Of a DNA stretch of 64,000 bases, positions 7,825 to 14,905 are shown piece by piece. The notes beneath the pieces are model-generated. The model ran no database searches, was not told the DNA's origin, and saw only the letters and a list, made by a program, of their open reading frames with translations. This DNA is from Betaproteobacteria bacterium (GTDB taxonomy: Bacteria; Pseudomonadota; Gammaproteobacteria; Burkholderiales; Rhodocyclaceae): contig JADIYD010000009.1 in assembly GCA_016705475.1 (NCBI GenBank), positions 248,001 to 312,000 of the forward strand. The letters are read 5' to 3'. The stretch's first letter is position 1. Every line of letters starts with the position of its first letter. The position numbers and the translations under genes are program-made.

Positions 7825-8361
7825 TTACTTGGACTTCTTGACAGCCTTGGTGGTGGCGCTGGTAGCGGCAGCCATGTTGGACTGGGCCATGTCGGTCACT
7901 TGCTTGGCGGTCTTGCGCATGTTGTCGAAAGCAGAGTTGGCAGCAGCGATGGCGCTCTGAACGGCAGCAACGGCAACGTCGGAACCAGCCGGGGCAGACT
8001 TGGCAGCCTTTTCGAGCATGTCAGCAACGTTCTTCTGGAAGTCGCCGAACTGGGCTTCAACCATCTTGGCGAGTTGTTCCTGGGTCTCGGTAGAGATTTC
8101 GTAGACCGACTTGGAGTAAGCAACAGCCTTCTCGACGCTCGGCTGGGCCAGGGAAGCCTGGATGGACAGGGCTTCTTGCGGATCCTTGGCACCCATCAGG
8201 GCTTTGGCGTTGGAGACGGAGTCTTCCAGCACGGAACGGGCGGTTTCAAGGTTCAGGGTGGCGATACGCTCGGCAGAGGCCAGGGCGGTGTTGGCAACAG
8301 ACAACAGGGAATCGACAGCAGCCTTGTTAGCGGCAGCGAATTGCTCGGGATTGATAGACAT
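7825..8361 (-). CDS. phaP: Phasin family protein
   Basis: A 178-residue phasin, the small amphipathic protein that coats polyhydroxyalkanoate granules. The start is MSINPEQFAAANKAAVDSL, a typical phasin N-terminus, and the rest is Ala-rich helix with few aromatic residues, ending in a Lys-rich tail (TTKAVKKSK). The ATG at 8361 has a good ribosome binding site (AAGGAGCG). A 29-codon upstream extension is possible in frame but lacks support. An FNR-like box lies about 92 bases upstream. It is monocistronic with a strong downstream terminator. Confidence 0.9.
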   Translation of the reverse strand: MSINPEQFAAANKAAVDSLLSVANTALASAERIATLNLETARSVLEDSVSNAKALMGAKDPQEALSIQASLAQPSVEKAVAYSKSVYEISTETQEQLAKMVEAQFGDFQKNVADMLEKAAKSAPAGSDVAVAAVQSAIAAANSAFDNMRKTAKQVTDMAQSNMAAATSATTKAVKKSK

Positions 8362-8835
8362 CGGACGCTCCTTAGGTTTGGAATTAATAATTACAGCGGG
8401 TGAATTGTAACAATGTTTTCCGGAAAATATTGCGCTGCACCATGACATTTTACTGATTTATATCAATTGCTTAGTTTTTAAGTGGCAAAACGCGTGTTTG
8501 AAACGCTGCCTGAGGTATTTGCCACATCTTGCAAAAAATGCACCAATGTCGGGCGCAAACAATTGTGTCATCAAGGTTTTGCCGGATTACTGCAACAGTC
8601 TTTCAATTCGCTGAATGGCGTGGCTCGTGCTACCTCGATTGGCTGTGAGCAATAAATTTGAGTGTTGTGAAAAAGCCACATGTACTTCAAATTGATTTTC
8701 AGGAAGCGATTTTCTTGCAGTGCAGCGCACCGGATGGGCGACGCTGGCGCTTGGCTATTGAGGCCAAGCCGCCTCGGCTTCGGGTGATAAAATGCGCCCC
8801 GTTTCAGCGTAAGCATTTTCCCCGATTGGACTCCC
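8362..8835. other. 474 bp gap between divergent phasin and flavoprotein genes
   Basis: This gap is AT-richer than the surroundings. On the phasin side it holds an FNR-like box and a possible promoter, TTGTTA followed 17 bases later by TTATTA (minus strand, about 8384-8412). Near the flavoprotein start it has TGATAAAAT (8785-8793), a possible -10 element without a clear -35. I see no convincing small gene in it. Confidence 0.5.
8453..8466. promoter_or_regulatory. FNR-type box (CTGAT-N4-ATCAA) upstream of phasin
   Basis: CTGATTTATATCAA matches TTGAT-N4-ATCAA with one mismatch. It is about 92 bases upstream of the phasin start codon, a position suited to an activator of the minus-strand gene. 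Confidence 0.45.
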
Positions 8836-10050
8836 ATGCATTTCGACATCATCGTCATCGGCGCCGGCGCGGCCGGCATGATGTGCGCTGCCCAGGCCGG
8901 GATGCGCGGTCGACGCGTGCTGTTGATCGATCATGCCGAAAAGCTCGGAGAGCGGATCCGGGTCTCCGGAGGCGGGCGTTGCAATTTCACCAACCGCACC
9001 GTCAGCGCTGATAACTACTTGTCGCAAAACCCGCATTTCTGCCGCTCGGCGTTGGCCAGGTTTTCGCAATTCGACTTCATCGCGATGATGGACAAGCGGC
9101 GAATTCCGTACCACGAGCGCGAACACGGCCAGCTTTTCTGTGACGAGTCGGCGCAGGAAATCATCGACATGCTGCGTGACGCCTGCGAAGACGCCGGTGT
9201 GCAATGGGCGTTCCCCTGTGCCGTGCAACAAATCAAACTCCAGGCGGCTGAGGCGGTAAAGCGTTACGCCGTTGCCACCGATCAAGGCTGTTTTACCTGC
9301 CAGTCGCTGGTGGTGGCGACGGGCGGCCTGGCCATTCCGAAAATTGGTGCCAGTCCATTTGGCTACCGTCTGGCCGAACAGTTCGGCATTCCTGTCATTC
9401 CACCCAAGCCTGCCCTGGTGCCGCTGGCGCTGGCGCCGGAACTGCTCGAAGCGATGAAGCCCTTGGCCGGTGCCACGCTTGACGCCACGGCACAATTTGA
9501 TGATGCGCAGTTCCGCGAAAACGTGCTGATCACCCATCGCGGTCTCTCCGGCCCGGCCATCCTGCAAATCTCCAGCTACTGGCAGATGCAGGAATATCGG
9601 GCGGGCAAGAAACAACCTGTGGAAATCGATCTGCTGCCCGGCCTCGATGCTGGCGCCTGGCTGGAAGAGCACCGGCAGGGCCGCGTACATCTGCCCAACC
9701 TTCTGGCCGAACACTTGCCGCGCCGCTTTGCACATGAATGGTGCGCTCTGCTCGGCGGCGAAAAAATGACGATCCGCCCGATCAGCGAACTCGGCCGGCG
9801 CGATCTGGAAATGATCGCCGGCAAGCTCAACGCCTGGCCGTTGATGCCGGCCGGTACGCTGGGCTTCGCCAAGGCCGAGGTCACCCTCGGCGGCGTGTCT
9901 ACCGATGCGCTGTCATCGAAAACCATGGAAGCCAAGGCCGCGCCCGGACTGTATTTTATCGGCGAAGTGGTTGATGTGACCGGCTGGCTCGGGGGCTACA
10001 ACTTCCAGTGGGCCTGGTCGTCGGGCTGGGTGGCCGGGCAGTTCGCCTGA
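8836..10050 (+). CDS. NAD(P)/FAD-dependent oxidoreductase, HI0933/BaiN family
   Basis: A 404-residue flavoprotein. The N-terminal dinucleotide-binding motif is GAGAAG (residues 9-14), followed by the family hallmark VSGGGRCNFTN (about residues 44-54). The middle has VVATGGLAIPKIGASPFGY, and the C-terminus has the second FAD contact LYFIGEVVDVTGWLGGYNFQWAWSSG. These define the HI0933-like family (also called BaiN/RdsA). Its cellular substrate is not established here. The gene is apparently monocistronic. A second, more distant member of the same superfamily occurs at 21901-23130. Confidence 0.9.
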   Translation: MHFDIIVIGAGAAGMMCAAQAGMRGRRVLLIDHAEKLGERIRVSGGGRCNFTNRTVSADNYLSQNPHFCRSALARFSQFDFIAMMDKRRIPYHEREHGQLFCDESAQEIIDMLRDACEDAGVQWAFPCAVQQIKLQAAEAVKRYAVATDQGCFTCQSLVVATGGLAIPKIGASPFGYRLAEQFGIPVIPPKPALVPLALAPELLEAMKPLAGATLDATAQFDDAQFRENVLITHRGLSGPAILQISSYWQMQEYRAGKKQPVEIDLLPGLDAGAWLEEHRQGRVHLPNLLAEHLPRRFAHEWCALLGGEKMTIRPISELGRRDLEMIAGKLNAWPLMPAGTLGFAKAEVTLGGVSTDALSSKTMEAKAAPGLYFIGEVVDVTGWLGGYNFQWAWSSGWVAGQFA

Positions 10051-10098
10051 AAATCACGGCATTGATGGGGGCTCGTGTCCCCTCGTGCAACTGCCTGG

Positions 10099-10308
10099 CT
10101 AGCTGCACTCTGCGGCAAAGCCGGCATCGACGATCGCCTGCAGAATGTCATCAGGACTGATGAATCGACCATGTTCGACGGAGGTCTCTCCCGTTTCCCG
10201 GGATATCTCGATGTGGCCAATATTTGGCAAGTCCTGAATGGCGTTTGCCAGCGATCGGACGCTGGTTTCATCGGTTAAACCGGTGATCTTTAAATTCAAG
10301 GTTTCCAT
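10099..10308 (-). CDS. HMA-like small protein lacking metal-binding cysteines
   Basis: A 69-residue protein with the length and pattern of a heavy-metal-associated (CopZ-type) domain: LNLKITGLT, then a helix, SLANAIQDLPNIGHIEIS, a strand with ETGETSVEHGRF, and ILQAIVDAGFAAEC at the end. In metal chaperones the loop after the first strand is GMTCxxC; here it reads GLTDETS, so both metal-ligating cysteines are absent. The one Cys is near the C-terminus (AECS). It lies 111 bases downstream of the COG2509 flavoprotein gene on the same strand. It may have lost metal binding or serve another role; I am fairly sure of the fold, not of the function. Confidence 0.6.
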   Translation of the reverse strand: METLNLKITGLTDETSVRSLANAIQDLPNIGHIEISRETGETSVEHGRFISPDDILQAIVDAGFAAECS

Positions 10309-10419
10309 GTTGTCTCTGCACGTTGGAGAAGGATTGCTTCCTTCGGCAATGGCTTTTTCATGAAGTTCGCAGACGGGTTGATTTTGGCCGATATCTTGTC
10401 TCAATCCAAAAGCCGAAAC

Positions 10420-12036
10420 CTAGTCTGCTCCCGCCATGGACAAGGCGACTGCCTCTGCTACCTTGATCCCATCCACCCCGGCCGACAGAATTCCCCCGGC
10501 GTAGCCGGCGCCTTCGCCGGCCGGGTAGAGGCCGCGCGTGTTGATGCTCTGGTAATCGGTGCCGCGCTTGATGCGAATGGGTGACGAGGTGCGTGTCTCA
10601 ACGCCAGTCAGGATGGCGTCGGCCATGGCGAAACCGCGAATCTGTTTGTCGAAGGCCGGGATGGCTTCGCGCAGGGCGTCGATGACGTAGGCCGGGGCGC
10701 AGCTTGCCAGGTCGGTCATGTGCACGCCGGGCTGGTAGGAGGGATCGACTTCGCCGAGGGCAGTGGATGGCCGGCCGGCGAGGAAATCGCCGATGCGCTG
10801 CGCCGGGGCGGCGTAGGTGCTGCCACCAGCAACGAAGGCGGCCGATTCCCATTGCCGCTGATACTCGATGCCGGCCAGCGGGTTGGTTCTGTAGTCGCCC
10901 GGGAAGTCCTCGGGTTTGACTTCGACGACAAGCGCCGCATTGGCATTGCGTTCGGCGCGTGAATACTGGCTCATGCCGTTGGTCACGACACGACCTTCTT
11001 CCGAGGTGGCGGCGACAACCTGGCCGCCGGGGCACATGCAGAAGCTGTAGGCGGCACGGCCGTTGGCGCAGTGATGGACCAGCTTGTAGTCGGCGGCACC
11101 AAGGATCTCGTTGCCGGCATTGGGGCCAAAGCGGGCGTGGTCGATCATGGCCTGGGGATGTTCGACGCGGAAGCCGATGGAGAAGGGCTTGGCCTCGATG
11201 TATACGCCCTGGTCGTAGAGCGCCTGGAAGGTATCGCGGGCGCTATGGCCGATGGCAAGGACGACGTGCTCGGTGGCAATGGTTTCGCCATCCGCCATGA
11301 CGATGCCACGGACTTGATGGTCCTCGATGACCAGCCGCTCGACCTTGCTGCCGAAGCGGATTTCGCCGCCCAGATCGGTGATGGTCGCCCGCATGTTCTC
11401 GACCATCTTGACCAGCCGGAAGGTGCCGATGTGCGGCTTGCTGACATACATGATCTCGTCCGGCGCGCCGGCCTTGACGAACTCTTCGAGCACCTTGCGG
11501 CCATGGTGCTGCGGGTCCTTGATCTGGCTGTAAAGCTTGCCGTCGGAGAAGGTGCCGGCACCGCCTTCGCCGAACTGGACGTTCGATTCCGGGTTGAGCT
11601 TGTTGTTGCGCCACAGGCCCCAGGTGTCCTTGGTCCGCTCGCGCACGGCCTTGCCGCGTTCGAGGATGATCGGTTTGAAGCCCATCTGGGCGAGGATCAG
11701 CCCGGCAAGCAGGCCGCAGGGCCCGGTGCCGATGACGATGGGGCGGGTTTGCAGTCCGGCCGGTGCCTGGGCGACGTATTTGTAACTGGTGTCGGGGCGC
11801 GGACCGACGTTGCGGTCATCAGCCAGATTTTTGAGCAGCGCCGGCTCGTCGCGAACATCGAAGTCGAGCGTGTAGATCAGCGTGATCGCCGATTTTTTGC
11901 GCGCATCGTAGCTGCGCTTGAAAATCGTGAAATCGATCAGCTCGCCATCAGCGATGCCGAGTCGCTGGCAGAGTGCGGGGCGTAGCGCATCCTTGGCGTG
12001 GTCGAGCGGCAGCTTCAGTTCGGTCAGTCTCAACAT
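10420..12036 (-). CDS. FAD-dependent dehydrogenase, COG2509 family
   Basis: A 538-residue flavoprotein of the uncharacterised COG2509 family. After an N-terminal domain of about 90 residues (FTIFKRSYDARKK is typical) comes the FAD-binding GTGPCG (residues 103-108). Later motifs are GEGGAGTFSDGKL, GFRVEHPQ, SFCMCPGGQVV, and a C-terminal YPAGEGAGYAGGILSAGVDGIK that contacts flavin. The gene follows the cytochrome c' gene by 18 bases on the same strand, so they are likely cotranscribed. The substrate is unknown. Confidence 0.9.
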   Translation of the reverse strand: MLRLTELKLPLDHAKDALRPALCQRLGIADGELIDFTIFKRSYDARKKSAITLIYTLDFDVRDEPALLKNLADDRNVGPRPDTSYKYVAQAPAGLQTRPIVIGTGPCGLLAGLILAQMGFKPIILERGKAVRERTKDTWGLWRNNKLNPESNVQFGEGGAGTFSDGKLYSQIKDPQHHGRKVLEEFVKAGAPDEIMYVSKPHIGTFRLVKMVENMRATITDLGGEIRFGSKVERLVIEDHQVRGIVMADGETIATEHVVLAIGHSARDTFQALYDQGVYIEAKPFSIGFRVEHPQAMIDHARFGPNAGNEILGAADYKLVHHCANGRAAYSFCMCPGGQVVAATSEEGRVVTNGMSQYSRAERNANAALVVEVKPEDFPGDYRTNPLAGIEYQRQWESAAFVAGGSTYAAPAQRIGDFLAGRPSTALGEVDPSYQPGVHMTDLASCAPAYVIDALREAIPAFDKQIRGFAMADAILTGVETRTSSPIRIKRGTDYQSINTRGLYPAGEGAGYAGGILSAGVDGIKVAEAVALSMAGAD

Positions 12037-12054
12037 GCGGATGTTCCGTAAATC

Positions 12055-12510
12055 TCAGCGTTCCTTGAACTGCTTGTGGCAGGTTTTGCAGGCTTCATGA
12101 ACGGCCTCGTAAGTCTTCTCGACCTGTGCCTTGTCCTTGCTCTGGGCGGCGACGAGCAGGGCGTCGGTGGCAGCGATGAAGGCTTTCCTGTTTTTCTCGA
12201 ATTCGTCCGGCTGCTTCCAGACTTCGGGCGTGGCCTTGGTCGGCGGGTAATTCGTGTCGGCGCCGAAATGGGACCAGGGGCCGTCACGCTTGGCCAGCAG
12301 CGCTTCCGCCATGGGCAGGAATTTGTCGGCGTCGTACCGGTCCTTGCGCAACATCACACCCATCGGCTCGAAGGTCTTGACGATCTCCTTGAATGCCACC
12401 TGCCGTTGCTTTACCGGCTGCCCTGGGCGCGTGTCCTCGACCTCGCCACAGCCGGTGAGCATTGCTGCGGTCAACAGGAAAAAAAGGGGAAATTTCAAAT
12501 GCTGGAGCAT
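12055..12510 (-). CDS. Lipoprotein cytochrome c' / c-556-type protein
   Basis: A 151-residue protein with a lipoprotein signal (LTAAMLTGC, acylated Cys about residue 21) and a C-terminal haem-binding CKTCH (residues 141-145). That placement, four predicted helices and the Met in the first helix (FEPMGVMLR) are those of the cytochrome c' family. Family members carry a high-spin or six-coordinate haem and bind NO or transfer electrons in the periplasm. Lipid anchoring is less usual. It is transcribed ahead of the COG2509 flavoprotein gene. Confidence 0.85.
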   Translation of the reverse strand: MLQHLKFPLFFLLTAAMLTGCGEVEDTRPGQPVKQRQVAFKEIVKTFEPMGVMLRKDRYDADKFLPMAEALLAKRDGPWSHFGADTNYPPTKATPEVWKQPDEFEKNRKAFIAATDALLVAAQSKDKAQVEKTYEAVHEACKTCHKQFKER

Positions 12511-12612
12511 GGCTGGCTATCGAAAGCTGGGCTGGGCCCGGGAGCGCGAATTATACGGGCTGCCGGCACGGGACGCTGTATCGCGGAGTTGGTGAAGGTC
12601 AGGTAAGTGATT

Positions 12613-12648
12613 GCAAAAATGGCTTGTTTTTCCGGTTGACCGTGGAAA
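12613..12648 (-). repeat. Short dispersed repeat, copy 3
   Basis: The core, on the minus strand, is at 12627-12642 (TTTTTCCGGTTGACCG on the plus strand). Flanks read CAAAAATGGC on one side and TGGAA on the other, as in copies 1 and 2. It is intergenic, between the divergent cytochrome and GST genes. Confidence 0.75.
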
Positions 12649-12717
12649 GCGGAGTTTGCGCGACAGGCCGCCACTTTGCTGTAAAGTTTCGCCAATCGGC
12701 AAATCATGGAGCACGCC

Positions 12718-13389
12718 ATGTTCGATCTCTACATCGGTAACAAGAACTACTCGTCCTGGTCGTTGCGGCCGTGGCTGCTCATGAAACATTTTGCCATTCC
12801 ATTTACTGAGCACATGGTCTCGGTCGCCGGGCGCGACTACAACGCGGCGCTCAAGGCGCTGGCCGGCAATGCCCGCGTGCCCTGCCTGCATGAAAATGGT
12901 TTCCAAGTTTGGGAGAGCATTGCCATCGCCGAAACCTTGGCCGAACGCTATTCGCAAATGTGGCCGGCGGATGCCAGGGCAAGGGCGAGGGCGCGCAGCA
13001 TTTCGGCTGAAATGCATGCCGGCTTTGCCAAACTGCGCACCGCCATGCCGATGAACCTCAAGTTGAAGCTCAAGGGCAAGCCGGCGACGCAGGAAGTCCA
13101 GCGCGACATCGACCGGGTCGTCGAGATATGGCTGGACGCTCGCACTCAGTTTGCTACTGGCAACGGTCCGTGGCTGTTCGGTGATTTCTCGATTGCCGAT
13201 GCCATGTTTGCCCCGATTGCCTGTCGTTTCGACGTCTATAACGTGCAGCTCCCGCCTGTTGCTGCCGCCTACCGCGATGCCATTTTGGCGCATCCGGCCA
13301 TCCTCGAGTGGCGTGCGGCTGCGCTCATGGAAACCGAGGCGCACCTGCACTACGACCGGTTGGCAGACGAATACGGCGGAGCGCGCTGA
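12718..13389 (+). CDS. Glutathione S-transferase family protein
   Basis: A 223-residue GST. The thioredoxin-fold N-terminus reads MFDLYIGNKNYSSWSLRPW, with the catalytic Ser/Tyr region at NYSSWS, followed by ARVPCLHENG, whose VPCL supplies the cis-Pro for glutathione binding, then ESIAIAETLAERY. The C-terminal helical domain has WLFGDFSIADAMFAPIACRF. The start at 12718 is chosen because GGAG (12708-12711) precedes it by 6 bases; an ATG at 12706 has no such site. The substrate is unknown. Confidence 0.88.
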   Translation: MFDLYIGNKNYSSWSLRPWLLMKHFAIPFTEHMVSVAGRDYNAALKALAGNARVPCLHENGFQVWESIAIAETLAERYSQMWPADARARARARSISAEMHAGFAKLRTAMPMNLKLKLKGKPATQEVQRDIDRVVEIWLDARTQFATGNGPWLFGDFSIADAMFAPIACRFDVYNVQLPPVAAAYRDAILAHPAILEWRAAALMETEAHLHYDRLADEYGGAR

Positions 13390-13497
13390 AGGCCTGCTGT
13401 GCCAGGATGGCCGTTGCCAGGTGATCCCGGCGCCGTATCGCCCGTCCGCCCCGGTTTCAAATGCGCTCGCGCTGTTTTGCGGTTACCATGACTTGTT

Positions 13498-13511
13498 TTG
13501 ATTCAAGTCAA
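13498..13511. promoter_or_regulatory. FNR/DNR-type box upstream of the Crp/Fnr regulator
   Basis: TTGATTCAAGTCAA fits TTGAT-N4-ATCAA with one mismatch. It is 66 bases before the regulator's start codon, so autoregulation is possible. The regulator's recognition helix carries ExxSR, which reads TTGA half-sites in FNR. Confidence 0.5.
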
Positions 13512-13577
13512 AAGCCACAATGCATCCGATACGGTCACTGAACCGGTCTTGACCACGGCAAACAACGAGGAGAGAGC

Positions 13578-14276
13578 ATGCGGGATTGTCAGCCGGTGCA
13601 GATTGAGAGTTTTTTGAGTCGCGCTCCCCTGTTTGAGGGATTGTCGCCTGAAGATCTCGCGACCATGGCCAAAGGCACTCATGAATTGAAACTCGCCAAG
13701 GGAGAAACGCTGTTTCGCCAGGGCGACCCCTGCACGGGATTTTATGTATTGGTTTATGGCCAGATAAAACTGGCGATTTCCTCACCGCAGGGTACCGAGA
13801 AAGTGGTTGAAATTATTCAGCCTGGCCATAGTTTCGGCGAAGCCATCATGCTCCTGGATAAGTCATATTTCATCTATGCTGAGGCGCTGGTCGATACGCT
13901 GGTCCTGCATGTCGCCAAGGAAACGATCTATGCCGAACTGCAGAAGGACTATTCGTTCGGCCGAAAAATGCTGGCAGGCATGGCTATGCGCACGCATCAG
14001 CTGATGACCGATGTCGAAGCGTATTCGTTGCATTCCGGAACGCAGCGCGTTATAGGGTACTTCATGCACGAATTGCTCGAAAGCCAGCATGGCGAGGAGC
14101 ATGTTGTACTGGAACTTTCCTCCAGCAAGGGCGTGATCGCGTCGCGACTCAATCTCACCCAGGAGCATTTCTCGCGCATCCTGCATGACCTGAGCGATCT
14201 GGGCCTGATCGTGGTTGAGGGTAAGCGGATCCGTATTCCGAGCGTGCCAAAACTGCAAAAGCATCTACAGATTTAG
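13578..14276 (+). CDS. Crp/Fnr family transcriptional regulator
   Basis: A 232-residue regulator with an N-terminal cyclic-nucleotide-binding-like beta roll (about residues 10-125, including GETLFRQGD and GHSFGEAI), a long dimerisation helix, and a C-terminal winged helix (about 150-225). The recognition helix QEHFSRIL has E196, S199 and R200, the FNR-type ExxSR signature. Only two cysteines exist (C4, C52), so it cannot carry the FNR [4Fe-4S] cluster. It is closer in type to DNR/NnrR or other non-cluster Fnr relatives. An FNR-like box lies upstream. The signal sensed is unknown; NO or redox state are possibilities (inference). Confidence 0.88.
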   Translation: MRDCQPVQIESFLSRAPLFEGLSPEDLATMAKGTHELKLAKGETLFRQGDPCTGFYVLVYGQIKLAISSPQGTEKVVEIIQPGHSFGEAIMLLDKSYFIYAEALVDTLVLHVAKETIYAELQKDYSFGRKMLAGMAMRTHQLMTDVEAYSLHSGTQRVIGYFMHELLESQHGEEHVVLELSSSKGVIASRLNLTQEHFSRILHDLSDLGLIVVEGKRIRIPSVPKLQKHLQI

Positions 14277-14312
14277 GCGCAACCGCTTTGTCGCGCCAGT
14301 CCGGATGAACCC

Positions 14313-14735
14313 ATGAACCAGACCATCAGCTTCATTACCCTCGGCGTCGCCGATCTCGCCCGCAGCCGGGCGTTTTACCAGGCGCTGGGCTGGCAGGAGT
14401 CGTCGGCCAGCCAGGAGACGATAGCCTTCTTTCAGGCCGGTTCAGTGGCCTTTGCCCTTTTTCAGCGTGAGGCGCTGGCTGAGGATGCAGCGGTGCCATC
14501 GGCCGGGAGCGGGTTTTCAGCGTTCACGCTGGCTCACAACGTGGCGTCCGAAGCGGCGGTGATTGCGACGCTGGACGAGGCCGTGGCCGTCGGCGCAAGG
14601 CTAGTTCGCCCGGCAGACAAGGTGTTCTGGGGGGGCTTTCGGGGTTATTTTGCAGACCCCGATGGCTTCCTGTGGGAAGTTTGTTTCAACCCTTTTGTGG
14701 CGCTCGATGCCGCGGGTTTCGTTAAACTTCCATAA
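14313..14735 (+). CDS. VOC (glyoxalase/bleomycin resistance-fold) family protein
   Basis: A 140-residue protein with the vicinal-oxygen-chelate fold: SFITLGVADLARSRAFYQALGW at the N-terminus and GGFRGYFADPDGFLWEVCFNP at the C-terminus, with the Glu of WEV a usual metal ligand. It lies 36 bases after the Crp/Fnr regulator gene and may be cotranscribed with it. Many paralogues in this family have no known substrate and none is proposed here. Confidence 0.85.
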   Translation: MNQTISFITLGVADLARSRAFYQALGWQESSASQETIAFFQAGSVAFALFQREALAEDAAVPSAGSGFSAFTLAHNVASEAAVIATLDEAVAVGARLVRPADKVFWGGFRGYFADPDGFLWEVCFNPFVALDAAGFVKLP

Positions 14736-14905
14736 ATTCACTTGCAGCTACCGCCGGGTGCCTCCGCACGATTTCGGTGCATGCGTGCTGTCATCAGGCT
14801 TTCATCAGGTGCGTGCGAAGATTTGCTTTGTTTAAAAAACAATGACTTGCAAGGTGGTTCGCGTCTTGCTTTTAAGGTTTTAATTATTCTGTCTGGAGCA
14901 TGCTT

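Noticed and set aside
13511..13521. AAAGCCACAAT upstream of the Crp/Fnr gene, resembling half of the candidate DctR site
   Set aside because: Only one half-site is present, with no GTGG arm, and the gene has no link to dicarboxylate uptake; likely chance.
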